A stretch of 64,000 bases of DNA from Cepaea nemoralis. Taxonomy: Eukaryota; Mollusca; Gastropoda; Stylommatophora; Helicidae. Both the position numbers and the translations under genes were made by a program. This document shows, piece after piece, positions 24,884 to 37,092 of this stretch (positions are counted from its first letter, which is position 1; every line of letters starts with the position of its first letter). Below the pieces are notes generated by a model. That model made no database searches. It saw nothing but the letters and a program-made list of their open reading frames with translations, and was not told where the DNA came from. The DNA is taken from positions 1,390,001 to 1,454,000 of the forward strand of contig JACEFZ010021371.1 in the NCBI GenBank assembly GCA_014155875.1, in the 5' to 3' direction.

Positions 24884-26303
24884 TTAGGAATCGACATCAC
24901 AGCATTCGGGGCATTCCCATAAGTGCTCCGTCCCCATCCTCAGTAGCCAGCGAAGAGTTCCAACAGTAATAGTACCAGTAGCAATCTGATTATAAGCCCG
25001 TCTCGCCTTTCCTCTGAGCGTTGAGCGTCGGCCAGATCCCTTCGTCACTCCTCGTTGTCTCATTCTTGCCAGACCATGGTAATCCATTTGCTCCTCCGAG
25101 GTGTGTACGTGCTCCCACAAGGCCGCAACCACGTCTGCCTTGTCATGTATCAATACTCCACGAAGTTCTGCAGAGCCAGCCAATCTGGCCGCCTGTTCAT
25201 TTCCCAGAACACCGGCATGTCCCGGAGAAAAGATCCAGGCGATGCTTGTCACCCGTGACCTCCGAAGCGAAGCAAGTCACTCCGCACGAAGTCTGCCCAT
25301 CCTCACCCTCGTCAGCATGCTTTCTGAGTCAGTTACAATCACGATGTGTGTGTGTGTCGTATTCTCCATCCAGCGGAGAGCCGCAGTGACTGCCTCCACT
25401 TCCATTCTTAAGCTGGATGTTGTGGTATCATATGCCAGGCTTTCCTGCCCCAAACATCGACCATTAGCTTTGGCTATGAACCCCCAGCCACTTCTCTCAC
25501 CGCTTGACACCGAACCATCTGTGTAGATAATCACATCACTCGAGTGAGCATTGTCCTGAATTAGTTGCTGGATTTCCACTTCCGTGGCCCCTGCTGGCCA
25601 TTCCCTGCACTCCCGGCTTAATGTGATTATAACTCTGCACAAGTCTGACTGCTCCGCTGGCACTCTGACCCACTCCTCTCCACGCCTAATGTTCTCCAAG
25701 GGGCACACCTGTCTGATCGTATCCTCCGCCTGAGCCATCCATGATTTCCCTCTTATCAGTCGCTGACCCTTAACTGCGTCCAGCGCCTCATGCAGTGGGT
25801 GGTCTATGTCTGCAGCTACTCTGAGGTATGCCTTCGCCTGAATCACCTTGAGCCTACCAGCAACAGTCGGCAGACCAAGGATGTTTACGCATACACACTA
25901 CTGGGGTGTCTCTAGTGCATCCCAGAATGACCCGCATAGCTTCGTTCTGTATGCGCTCTAACTTCACCAGCTGACTCTCTGAGACAGTGAGCAGACCTAA
26001 TCCATAATCAGTTACCGAGAGGATCAAGTGCTGGCATAGTGTGAAAAGCATTCTCTGCTCTATGTCCATTGCAGCCATAGTTTTAAGTGCATTCAGTCCC
26101 TTTTGAGATCTTGTCACGACCGTCTCCACATGGTCCTTGAAGGATAGGCTCCTGTCAAATGTGATCCCCAGATACTTCAGTTTGTTCTCTCTGCTGACAT
26201 TTCTACCATCTATCGCGAGGCTTGGGACATCAGCTCTTACAATCCTGTTGTCCAGAGAGCACCACAAAACAGACGCCTTTTCCGGGTGGATGATAGCACT
26301 CAT
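24884..26303 (-). pseudogene. I-like LINE RT tail and RNase H region
   Basis: 26303-25854 holds the thumb/connection (NKLKYLGITFDRSLSFKDHV, QNEAMRVILGCTRDTP). After a frameshift, 25846-25277 holds RNase H: VIIYTDGSVSSGERSGWGF (Asp), SSLRMEVEAVTAAL (Glu), IVIVTDSESMLT (Asp). After a stop, SPGHAGVLGNEQAARLAG follows; the last catalytic Asp expected in xxADxLA is replaced by Ala here. The C-terminal TEHLWECPECC is shared with the fragment at 44036. Confidence 0.88.
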
Positions 26304-27182
26304 TTATGTGCACCAGTCAATCACTTCATCTACTGTCACCTGTAACTCCTGGGCTGTTTGCTCCCTATCTCTTCCCTGCCTATATGCAAGAATATCATCT
26401 GCAAATGTTAGTATTCTTCCAACCCCTGGTGCTTCTAGGTGTGCAATCTTGCTCGTATACACATTAAAGAGCACCGGTGAGACTGCAGATCCCTGTGGCA
26501 GTCCCGGAGTTAACATATGTGGCTCTGAGGTCCATGCGCCCAGGCGGAGAGCAACCCGACGAGAGTGCAGGACGGCTGCTATCCAGTTCACCAACCAGGG
26601 ATTGACCCCCTTCTCCATCAGTGCGGTCATCAAAATATCATATAGAACTCTATTGTACGCATCCTCGAGATCAAGCGCTACCGCCATCGTTTCCTGTCTA
26701 CTCTGGAAACCCTCATAAACATCAAAGGCAAAAGTGGCTGCATTTGACCAGGTATCTTTTCCTGGCCTGTAGCTCCCCAGGCCTCTTGGAAGAAGCTTCC
26801 CGCTTTCCAAAAACTCTTGCAGCTTGACAGCGACTATCTTCTCTAAAACCTCCCTAAATGCATTTTGAAGGGTGATGATCCTAAAGCCGCTAAGCTTTGA
26901 CTGATCCTTGAATGGTTTTGGGAGAGGGATGAGATAGCTGTGCACCCAATCCTGCGGTACTGATGCTGTCCTAATGCTCTGGTTAAAGCAGTCGGTCATC
27001 TACTCCAGGTCTGCTTCGCTCAAACCCTTCATGTGGCCATACCTGACCCCATCAGGCCCTGGTGCAGTGTCTTTTGCCTTTTTCAAAATGTGTTTAACAT
27101 CTTCCACCAGTATGATGTCTTCATACTGCATATTCTTCGTGGTGCCAGATAACTCTTCTCTAACTGCATCCCTGGTGTCCAC
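26304..27182 (-). pseudogene. I-like LINE reverse transcriptase region
   Basis: Two frames split by one stop at about 27000: DTAPGPDGVRYGHMKGLSEA, then VHSYLIPLPKPFKDQSKLSG, FRIITLQNAFREVLEKIVA, AVALDLEDAYNRV (first catalytic Asp), TPGLPQGSAVSPVLFNVYTS and RILTFADDILAYRQG (FADD catalytic pair). Translation would stop again at 26304 (TAA). Confidence 0.9.
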
Positions 27183-27202
27183 ATCATTATGATTGGTCTG
27201 CT

Positions 27203-28435
27203 CTAAAAATCTCTGGAGAAACGCCTCTCTTTTCTCCGTGTCACGCGCACACCATCATCTCTATAGATTGTTCCCACTGTCATCGGCCTATCATTTCTCT
27301 GCATTTGCCTGTGCAGTGTCCAGAATTTTTGCAGTCTTTTATCCCCTCCAATCTCCTTCATGAAACATTCCCATTTTACCTTTTTGGCCTCTGCAGCACA
27401 GCGCTTGAAAACCTCCACCTTGTCTTTCTTGACATTTTCCGCTGTGTCCACTTCCTCTCGTGAGCTTCGAAGTGTCTGTCGCACTTTCTTTAGCTGCTTC
27501 ACTGCAGCTCTCTTTGCTTTCGAAGCATGGTCTACTTCTGGGGTCCACCATGGGGGCTGCAAAAAGGGAGTTTTAACAGTCCTGTTGCATGCCCTTTGTC
27601 TGAGGCGTCCAAGAAGGCAATCGGTCCACTCATACCGGAAGGTCTTGCGCGCTCTCCCAGCTTTAACTTTCCTGGGTTTAGAGATCAGGACTGAGCATGG
27701 CATGTGGTCACTCCCATGGTCATTCAAAACACTCCACTTTACATCAAGGACTGATGACTGGGAGACAAGTGCCAAGTCAATAGCTGTGTCTGCATCGCCA
27801 GGCCTCATTGCCATTCTTGTCGGCCTACCATCATTTATGCAGACCACATCGGAGTCCACCATGGCATCTGCAAGGGCAATTCCCTGTCGGTTTTCTCCAC
27901 TACTGTCCCAATCTCTGTTCCTTGCATTGAAGTCTCCACATATGAGTAGCCTATCACCTGGAAATTCCTCCAGTTCCTTAAGCCAGTCCCAATGTTCTTT
28001 TCTGAAAAAAAAAAAACAGTCCACTGTGGCATATACATTTATTATGTTCCAACTTAAGCCACCAATCTCCATTTGTATACCCTGGACCTCTCTTGCACTG
28101 TGATTCCACTGGCTCAAGTCGAGTACCACATGCTTCACTCTTTCCTTCACCAGCAGACCTTGTCCATGTCTCTTCTGCCCAGTAGGGTTTATATAACTGG
28201 CGTACCCAGGGCAATGGTATTTGTCTGTATTTAGCTCCTGGAGCATGAGGACGTCAAAATCATATATTAGTCTCTCCAATACAGGACCTCTCTGTCTGGC
28301 ACTGCGACAATGCCAGTACCCCACTCTTACATAGTTGAAACCTAGTCTCTCCACTTTTCGTCTTGTTCTCCTGGCGCCTGCCCTCCTATTTCTATGCCGT
28401 CGTCTCACACCATTTCCTCGTCTTCTCCTCCTCAC
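27203..28435 (-). pseudogene. I-like LINE AP endonuclease region
   Basis: A 410-codon frame. After a basic N-terminus (RRRRRGNGVRRRHRNRRAG) come FDVLMLQELNTDKYHCPGYA (catalytic Glu in QELN), NIINVYATVD, LLICGDFNARNRDWDS (GDFN), DTAIDLALVS and DHGSDHMPCSVLI (SDH), all expected of a target-nicking endonuclease. The first ATG may not be the true start. The frame ends at 27203 by a single-base shift; the correct frame (REAFLQRFLEQTNHND) continues below it. Confidence 0.88.
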
Positions 28436-28826
28436 TCTCTCTCTTCGCTAGCCTCTGAGGGATGTGTCAAGCGCAGAGCACGTGCTCCGTAGCTCCGGCG
28501 TCGATTCCCATGTTTAAATAAATCCATAGGCAAAGTTTGGATATTGCAGGAAATAAACGGTCACCCTAGCATTGCCTGCTTGCTAGGGAAGAGGCAGGGG
28601 ATGTCCCGCAGGAGTCCATACGCCTGGTGCCGCCCCGCACTCCTGTCAGACGTCCAACGTTCATGACCAGTTAACCCATGGCCATCCAGTTCCTCAGCAC
28701 GCTGGTCCACCTTGAACTTGGAGGTTTATATTTGGAGTGTTCCGTCTCCTAGATGGATATGCATTTTTAATCAATGGGACATAAAGGTATGGTACATTCA
28801 TTCATTATTTAACATTGTTTCAACAT

Positions 28827-30330
28827 CCATCCATCATGTGCCATGCCGGAAAGCGTGGGCGGTCATGACTCGCCACCTCACTCGATCACCAAAGTCGTGG
28901 ATCAGCTCAGTGTTCCTGTCTCGACCATGCCTCGTGGTCAAGCCATCCAGGTATTTACTTCTCGGTCTTCACCTTGGTCTTTTCCTTTCGATCTTGCCAG
29001 TTGTCACCAAGTTCTCAAATTCATTTCTTCTCATAACATGACCCAAAAATGTTGACTGTCTACGTCTAATATCTCTAATCAATTTACGATTTTCATTTGT
29101 TTCTTGTAGCATTTGGCCATTGGGTTTTCTGTCTGCCCATGATATTCTTTGCATTCTCCTCAGACACCATATTTCCACTGCCATCAGATGTTTTTCAGCT
29201 TGATTGCACATTGTCCAAGCTTCACATCCATACACAAGTACAGGGTTTACGTAGCACCACAACACTCTTTTTCTTGCTTCAATGGACATCATTAATTGGT
29301 CAGTATGTTTTTCATCTTGCTAAAGGCAACTTCTGCCAAGGCATATCTCATCAGATGTTATGAATGTTCCGAGATAATTGTACCTATTTACTTGTTGAAG
29401 AATATTCCCTTTTACTTGTATATTACATTGTGATATTTCTTTCTCCCTAGCGAAGACCACAATTTGTGTCTTATTACAATTTAATTCTAACCCTAGTTGT
29501 TCACTGTGTGCAACAACCGCATCTACTAATTGTTGCAGACCCTGCTCAATGTCTGCAATCAATACTTATCATGTGCATATCTAATGTTAATGTTATTGAT
29601 GTTTCGTCCTCGTATGATGATTCAATTTATATCTTGTACATTTCTGAAATTATTTTCACTGTATAGGGAAAAAAGATCTGGAGACATTACACATCCATGT
29701 CTCACACCTCTTTTAATAAGCTGATAGTATTGTCCTATTTGATTATCAATTCTTATGACAGCTTGTTGTTTCCAGTATATGTTTTTTTTCTAATGTCTTT
29801 CCCATCAATTTGCAGATCTGCAAGATCTCTACCATGTTGACATGTCTTACTCTATCGAAAGCCTTTGTGTAGTTAATAAAGCAAAGATGTATATCTTTGT
29901 TTACTTCTATAGCATGTTCAATAACTGATCGCAGCATATACACATCATTTACCTTACTCTTTCCTTCTACAAACCCACATTGTTCTTCACTTATTTTAGG
30001 TTGTATTTTCTTCCTAACTGTTTGCATGATAATTCTTAGCAAACTCTTCGTGATATGATTGATCATACTAATTGTTCGATGTTGATCACATTCCAAGGCT
30101 CCTGATTTCTTTGGAATTGTAATAAATACAGAATTACATAATTCAGATAATTCAGATAATTCAGATTCAGATAATTCCAGGTATATCTCTGGAATCATAT
30201 ATTGTGTTTGGCAGTTTTCTAGAGCAATAATCATTTCGATTGTGATGTTATCTAAACCGGGGGTCTTGCCAGCGTTCGTATGTTTAAGAAAATTCCGAAC
30301 CTCCAACTTCAAAATAGGCGGTCCTTCATT
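28827..30330 (-). mobile_element. RTE-type LINE fragment (family D)
   Basis: Minus strand from 30330: NAGKTPGLDNITIEMIIALE, SVFITIPKKSGALECDQHRT, SEEQCGFVEGKSKVNDVYML, HLCFINYTKAFDRVRHVNM. After a gap (the YADD block is lost or unreadable) come LNCNKTQIVVFAREKEISQC, YNYLGTFITSD, RVLWCYVNPVLVYGCEAWTM, RMQRISWADRK and FLGHVMRRNEFENLVTTGKI. It ends in a (GATG)-like tail near 28827. A small ATTCAGATA tandem repeat (30140-30180) duplicates SELSEL within the frame. Inactive. Confidence 0.85.
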
Positions 30331-31300
30331 ATTAATTCAGATATTATACTGTTCATCTCTGTTATCATCATACAGGTTTTTCACATGAACTGACCATACA
30401 TGTAGCATCTGATCTTTTTATAGTATGGTTTTGCCATCTTTTTTGTTTTTAGAAAGCCTGCTGATGTACTTGTTCTTTTATTAGTAAGTTCCTTAATTCT
30501 TTTGTGCATTGATTACCAATGGGTGCATTACATTTTGGGGTGAAACTTACTTTTAAATTCACTACCTAAATGTGTTTCCCATACAACTAAGCTTCCAATT
30601 TCCAACAGAAACATGTGAAAATCAACACAAAAGCATCCCAATAATCTAAATGCTGACTACAATTTGCAATTTATGGACATTTTAACCAATGATGGGGATG
30701 GATATTCAAGTAGCAATTTCAGTATAAACTCTGATTATGGTTAATCATGACATATCACAAAGTGGTGTAGCTGTGATCTTTTCAATAACTAGTGAGGTTA
30801 GTGTTTCAGCATCTTTACTGTTTGGAACATAATTAATGAAGAATTGTATGTGTCGGATATAAGTTCAGCAGCTAGTCTTCATGAGTATTTATGTAAACTG
30901 TGTATGTACCGTTGTTTTCTCTTACAGAATGTTCTGTGTGGATTTTACTGTGTGTAAATATTGTGGTGGAGCAGTGTCTCATAGTTTGAATGCTGTATGA
31001 ACTGTGACTGTATTATAACCAAGATCTAATGTGTTCTTATTAAAAATGGATACACTTTACTGAGATGTGCACCTTGGATGAAAATATAAATAGATTCAGC
31101 ATGATGAAGACATGTTCACAGACATTCGGATTCAGCCGATATAATTTTGTGTGTTAAATTATTTGCCATCTATGTCTGTCTACTTTGCATACCACATATT
31201 AACACAGACATGTAGCTACATACACACACTACCAATTTCCAAACCTACATATATATTCAAATCCCAACACATCCAATATAGCTTACAATAATGCTACATG
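30331..31300. other. Unassigned intron sequence
   Basis: AT-rich, with no exon or known repeat recognised. Confidence 0.5.
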
Positions 31301-31429
31301 TTTAAATATTGAGCACAACCCACCACTGGCAACGCTGATCGTATTCTGGTATGAACCGATGGATAGGCCTTAGGTTCATACCAGAATACGATCAGTGTTG
31401 CCAGTGGTGGGTTATACTCAATATTTAAA
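31301..31429. repeat. Large near-perfect inverted repeat (57-bp arms, 15-bp loop)
   Basis: The left arm 31301-31357 and right arm 31373-31429 are reverse complements with three mismatches, all transitions. The loop 31358-31372 is GATGGATAGGCCTTA. The arms contain GTATTCTGGTATGAACC and ACCCACCACTGGCAAC. Transcribed from either strand it would fold into a long hairpin. Confidence 0.95.
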
Positions 31430-31529
31430 TTTTTCAAATCCTGAAACAACCAATAAATCAATACTACATATACCTGACTATTAAACGTTACTAATATATG
31501 AAACAATGAAAAAACAAAGATAATGCATA

Positions 31530-32223
31530 CAGATAAAACCACTATGGAGAAAGAAATATTTGTTAATGAGGAAAAATTGGAAGTGGTGGAAAAATTTGAA
31601 TATCTTGGGTCACTGATTACCAACAACGGTGACACAATGAAAGAAATTAAACGACGACTATCAATTGCTCTTCAAAGACAAACAACTGAATAAATTATGG
31701 AATGGGACAGACAGAACTACAAAAATTAGATTTTTAAGAGCATGCATCTTTCCCATTGCAACATACGCCTGTGAGACCTGGACACTTACTAAACAAGCTG
31801 AACAGCACATAAATGCCTTTGAATATAAATGTTATAGACGAGTTCTAAGAATATCTTGGGTAAAGAAAACAACAAATGCATCAATACTTAAACATCTGAA
31901 TATTGAAGAAGGTTGGCTATTAAAACGATAAAATAAAACAAAGAAAATTGAAATATTTTGTTCACTTGAAACGTCACGAAATTTTGGAGAGAACAATAAA
32001 GGAGGAGTATATGCCTGGGAAGAGAGGAAGAGGAAGGCCAAAGATAAGATAGGTGCAGGATGTGGCGGATGATCTCTAGATTGGTGTATCGGACGCGGGA
32101 CATCTTGCTTATGATCGAGAGGTTTTCCGGAAGGTTGTTATGGAAGCGAGGTTCTGTAAAGCAAAAGGACATGCTACTGAATGAATGAATGAATGAATGA
32201 ATGAATGAATGAATGAATGAATG
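31530..32223 (+). mobile_element. RTE-type LINE 3' fragment (family C) with (GAAT)n tail
   Basis: It reads EKFEYLGSLITNNGDTMKEI, then after a frame change KLWNGTDRTTKIRFLRACIF and TYACETWTLTKQAEQ, RRVLRISWVKKTT, KYFVHLKRHE and a GRGRPK-like end, followed by (GAAT)n at 32179-32222. It matches 52857-53551 closely. Stops and frameshifts are present. Confidence 0.86.
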
Positions 32224-32699
32224 CAAACTACTAAGCAGAAATTAATGCACATAATATGGAAAAATCCTTAATGTCAGATTGAATTCATCTTTTTCAAAGC
32301 TATCCTGCATAAATAATTTTAGGCTAAATGTTAAACATCACCAGAGTTCTGACAAGTCATCTTACAGGGGGACCGCAAAAGACAGTAGTTGGTCAGTGGA
32401 GCCTTGGACTAAAAGAGGTTGAAAACTGCTGCTATATAGTATTATGTGGTGTGAGAACATGAGTCATGAGCAATGAATTAAAATTAAGACCTAAACGCAT
32501 TCACTGTAGGGACATAGACAAACAGATGTCAAATGTCATGGAAAGATGAAATAACAAATGGTAAAATCCATGGTCTGTGTCTTCGTTATTCAAATTCACT
32601 ACGGGAAAACATTGTTTTGATATTCATAAAAAGATAATTACTATATGACATAAAAGGTCAACAAATAAAAAATAAAAATATCTGATGATGATGATGATT

Positions 32700-32737
<38 letters not shown>

Positions 32738-33572
32738 ATGATGATGATGATGATGATGTTTTGGAGGAAAAGGTAGAAGACAGATATACATAAAAGAGCG
32801 AATGAAAGGCACAAGGAGGGAATTATTTAAATGGAAACATAACATCAGAAAGAAAACTGGACGCGGTTCCTGGACGTAGAGAGGCCAACAATGCTGGAAA
32901 TGCATTGCGGCCATAGATCTTTGTGAAAATGGCATTTGGTTTAATCTCATTAAATAAACTGTTCATACACACAGGGCAAATTTAAATATATAATAGGGTC
33001 AGTAGTCAAGTGTTTTTTGGGGGCATATTACGAAGAAACTAAAGTGAACACTTAATGGCAGCTAGCAAACTTGACTGGAAAAGAGCATAGAAAACATAAA
33101 GAGATAAATGCCTAGATGACTTGACCACGTGTCATAATTTTGGACAAGATCACAGACCTGACCCGAGACTCTGGTGATCGATGAGATGGTGAACCAAGAT
33201 GACCCAAGCTCACTGGCATGGCACATGATGATTATAATGAATGTAGGCAGTAATTACTGCAGTATGACTACTGTTTGTGATTTGATCGTGTAAAACACCT
33301 ACTGATCGAATTTATTATAACATTGTATTCACATTTATAATACTGATACAATATAAATAATGCGTACATAACAGTTTTTAGAACGTTCTGGGAATTGTTT
33401 GGAAAGGAAAGGTAGTTAGAAAGGGAATTGGCCACCCTACGTTATATTTTGTGACCTAGAATATATGGTGATCTAACACTACACACCCTAATGGCAGTAT
33501 CTCGTCTATGGCACTACGTATATCATGTATATATGTACAAATGAATATACAAACACACACAAACATAGACTT
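32224..33572. other. Unassigned intron sequence with (GAT)n array
   Basis: A (GAT)n tract spans 32683-32758. The end CACTGGCATGGCACATGATGATT near 33215-33237 looks like a diverged RTE 3' end, but the sequence before it is too decayed to call. No exon was recognised. Confidence 0.5.
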
Positions 33573-33652
33573 ACCGTGTTTCCCCGAAAATAATACAGTC
33601 TTATATTAATTTTAGCTTTAAAAAATGCACTAGGGCTTAGTTTTGGAGCATG

Positions 33653-33977
<325 letters not shown>

Positions 33978-34070
<93 letters not shown>

Positions 34071-34082
34071 TACATACATACA
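33978..34082. repeat. (TA)n, (CA)n and (TACA)n microsatellite
   Basis: TA to about 34055, then CA to about 34071, then TACA units. Confidence 0.95.
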
Positions 34083-34137
34083 CACATATTATTCAGATAC
34101 ACACATCTACATTTATTCATTTACAAAATTCTACATT

Positions 34138-34330
34138 AATTCAAATACAGTCGTGTCATCTTCTTCTGGAATATCGTCATAACTCTCCTTATCATGAATT
34201 CCGGCCTGAAGTTCTGGCGAATCAATTTCCTGTAAAACCATTGGTCCCAGCCACTCATGTCCAGTAATTACGCATTCCTTAAAAGAGCATTTCTTCTTGT
34301 CTACGTAGCCTGCACGTAGTGCATTGGCAA
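34138..34330 (-). pseudogene. Transposase-like C-terminal remnant
   Basis: The minus strand reads [40 protein letters not shown] and an acidic end ([16 protein letters not shown]) to a stop near 34138. I recognise no precise family. Its place inside the TIR pair suggests it belongs to that element. The upstream frame is not traceable beyond about 34335. Confidence 0.45.
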
Positions 34331-34499
34331 CTTTATTTTATATGAGTGACGAGTGAGAGTTATGAACATCATCCGATCATTTTCAAGTGCACACCAATGG
34401 CGTCTGTACTCCTACTGGCCATTCGACAACAAGTCTCTCATTCTAGCTGACGATCTTAACTATGGCTTATTTTAGGGGTAGGTCTTATATTATTTTAAA

Positions 34500-35085
34500 T
34501 ACCAAGAGGGCATTTATAACATCATATGGAAGATGTACAACAGAGATTAAGAGCAGAATAGGGTAGGCAAAAGCCGCCTTTCAGAAAATGAAGAGAATCT
34601 TATGCTATAAGTCAGTATCAATGAATATAAGAAAGAGGGTGCTGAAATGCTATACACAGTTTTGCTGTATGACAGTGAATCTTGGAATGTAAATGAACAA
34701 ATTAGGAAGAACTTAGAAGCAACTGAGATGTGGTTGTTGAGACAATTTTGTTGCGAATTCATTGGGCTGTCAGAGTAACTAACAACGATTGCCTGAAAGA
34801 GGCTAATGAAACTAGAACACTATATACAACAAAAAGAAAGAGACAAACAGCTGTCTTTGGTCATATGATGAGAAGAGATACATTGGAGAACATCGTGACA
34901 ATTGGAAAGATCGAGGGGAAGAGAGGCAGAGGCAGACCAAGATAAATGATGCTGGATGGATTGAAACAATGGTATGGAGGAATATCATCAGGAGAGTTGA
35001 TCCAGAACACCAAAGATCGAGATCTGTGGAGAGCCATGAACGCATACGTCAGCTGGCAGGGCACTTGATGATGATGAGGTATGAT
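34500..35085 (+). mobile_element. RTE-A LINE 3' fragment (copy 5)
   Basis: It starts GGGCATTTATAACATCA (GAFITS), continues through IGxAKAAFQKMKRI, LEATEMWL, RVTNNDCLKEANETRTLYTT, RRDTLENIVTIGKIEGKRGR and GRPR, and ends GCAGGGCACTTGATGATGATGAG. It is a short 5'-truncated insertion within the TIR element. Confidence 0.88.
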
Positions 35086-35187
35086 ATTAAAAGCATCCTG
35101 AAAAATCGTGCTAGGGCTTATTATAGGGGTAGGTCTTATTTTCTGGGAATTACTGTAATATTCTAAACAAATCTAACATAACTGCAT

Positions 35188-35696
35188 TGTCAGGGTCTTA
35201 AACTTGGCTCGCTTGCCTAACAAGTGTGAGACAGTACAAATACAACGTGATTTGACGTAAGACTCAACGACACATCGTTCGATGGATTTATTAACATATC
35301 AAATACAGAACGATGATCACAAATATATATAATGGATACTTTACAACTTACATCCACAATACAGTTCACAAGTCTGACTCGCAAGATGTCCAGACACTCG
35401 CCTTTCAATACAGAAACCATACAACGCCTTTCTCTCAATCACACGTCCGTCATGTTCCGTGTCCCCAGAGCTGTCTGGACCTGGTTCGCAACTTGCCTCC
35501 TGCCTGACGTAGCGTCACGTGGCAGGCGTGCGTCTTGCGTTGGCGGCCTGACCGCTGGTCAGCCAGCGATCTCGCAGGCCGGTAACTCCTATTCGCCTGG
35601 CGGCGCAACGCAGTTGTTGCATCCCTTACTGGGAGCTAAGTCGCCTGGCGGTCGTAACGATGTCCCTGCATCGCTGTCCCCTGTTGGACTCTGACA
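35188..35696 (-). repeat. 3' LTR (element orientation), 509 bp
   Basis: It carries the same termini and sequence as the other LTR, with the additional 11 bp at about 35500-35510. The purine-rich GGGGGAGCG immediately before it on the minus strand (35697-35705) is a candidate polypurine tract. Confidence 0.95.
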
Positions 35697-37092
35697 CGCT
35701 CCCCCGGTAAAATCCATGAAAGATGTCGTCTTTCATGTATAATGTCTGTACCTGTTGGGTTAATAGTATACCCTTGTCAGAGTCTACCTTTCTATTGTTA
35801 TACACAACGTTATCAAAAATACACACATGGCATAGAAATATATAAGAACTGGGAGTTGGGTACAAAGACATGTGGTGTTTCATGTTTAACACATATCAGG
35901 CTTCACCCTCTCGATGGCTGGTTACCTCAATTGTATTATCACCCAGTCAGATCAGTAGTTCCAGCTTCACGCATCTACCTCGCAGCAATTTGAAAAAAAA
36001 TAATAATATGGTTCTTGGAACAAAAACCATCTAGCCAGACTGAAATACGACTTTATATAAGTCGTATAAAACACTCCAACCCTGTCCCTACTTGGCCAGG
36101 AGTTATTGTGTTGGTATACAATGTTGGCAACACTCTGCCATGCCCAGTAGATGCCTGCCTGTGGTGTCAACACTTTAACAACAACATGTTATATTACACA
36201 CAACACATTAGCATATACATTTCAAATTATGGCCCTTTGTGTGAAAATGTAATAACAATAAATGAAAGGGAAATAATTTTAACATTAGTGAAACACAATA
36301 ATTTACAATAACTATTTAATTTCTTAGTGTCATTGCTTGACGTTTCTTCATATTAACGAGAAAAGGTCGGTAATATGAATACGTTAATCAAGATATGATT
36401 CTAAGATTACATTAGAGAAATAAATAAACACACAATTCGTGTATTCAATTTTATAGAATCCTAAACATTTTAGAATCGTCAAAACTTTTTAACCTTTTAT
36501 ATGTTGTCTGCTATTTTTGTTCTAAATTTCTAATTAATCCGGAAATACACACGAACACTAAAATCAGCTGATGGTACAGCTTGCAGAACACACCTGTTCC
36601 GGTTTGATGTAGTTTAAGGAAGGTACAATGTTCTCAAAGTTCGTGTTGGATGTTGCTACACAATCTTCTGGATTACGATCGAATGTTCATGTGTTAGATG
36701 TTTCAGTCGAACATTAAAGATTTCGGTTCACTGCAGAGGTGTAGAAAAGTCGTTACTGTTCAGTTTTTACTTTCACACTCGTAATGAAAATGTTCCTGGA
36801 AGATTCCACACGAAGTTGTCACTGTCACGTTGGTTAAATTCGCTTCAGGTAAGTGCGAATGTGACACTGTTCTTGTACGTAATATATACAGTTAATAAAG
36901 TTCGCTTTCTACCACATACTGCACATTTATACACGATAATCACTACATGAACTAGTAAAATAAGAACACTATATATAATGGGAGTAATCCCTATCACAAT
37001 ATTGTAGACATTACACAGCTTTTTGTGAATGAAAAACCCCTATTCACTGCTAAATGGCTGTGTCGCTCTGAGTGTATTTCTATATACTGCAC
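35697..37092 (-). other. 3' untranslated region of the LTR retrotransposon
   Basis: Between the pol stop and the 3' LTR there is 1.4 kb without a recognisable env or other frame in sense orientation. It contains a perfect hairpin at 35715-35737 and ends at the purine tract before the LTR. Confidence 0.75.
35715..35737. repeat. Perfect 9-bp-arm hairpin near the 3' LTR
   Basis: CATGAAAGA and TCTTTCATG flank the 5-nt loop TGTCG, 18 bp from the 3' LTR edge. Confidence 0.9.

Larger units (their letters stand above)
24857..28700 (-). mobile_element. I-like LINE with endonuclease, RT and RNase H, decayed
   Basis: On the minus strand the order is an Arg-rich start, AP endonuclease, reverse transcriptase, RNase H, a short C-terminus ending near CGGAGCACTTATGGGAATGC, and an (AATC)n tail (24857-24884). 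The right (5') boundary is uncertain: coding begins by 28435, and 28441-28700 is GC-richer sequence likely to be 5' UTR. The RNase H domain and FADD motif suit the I superfamily. At least one frameshift (about 27235) and stops near 27000, 26303 and 25276 inactivate it. It has the same orientation as the dynein gene. Confidence 0.87.

Noticed and set aside
35217..35438. 73-codon minus-strand frame present twice (also at 42811-43032)
   Set aside because: Identical because both lie in the two LTRs. It has no domain, and LTR identity is sufficient explanation.
35697..37092. An env-like gene between pol and the 3' LTR
   Set aside because: No sense-strand frame with a signal peptide or transmembrane segment was found; only short unrelated frames.
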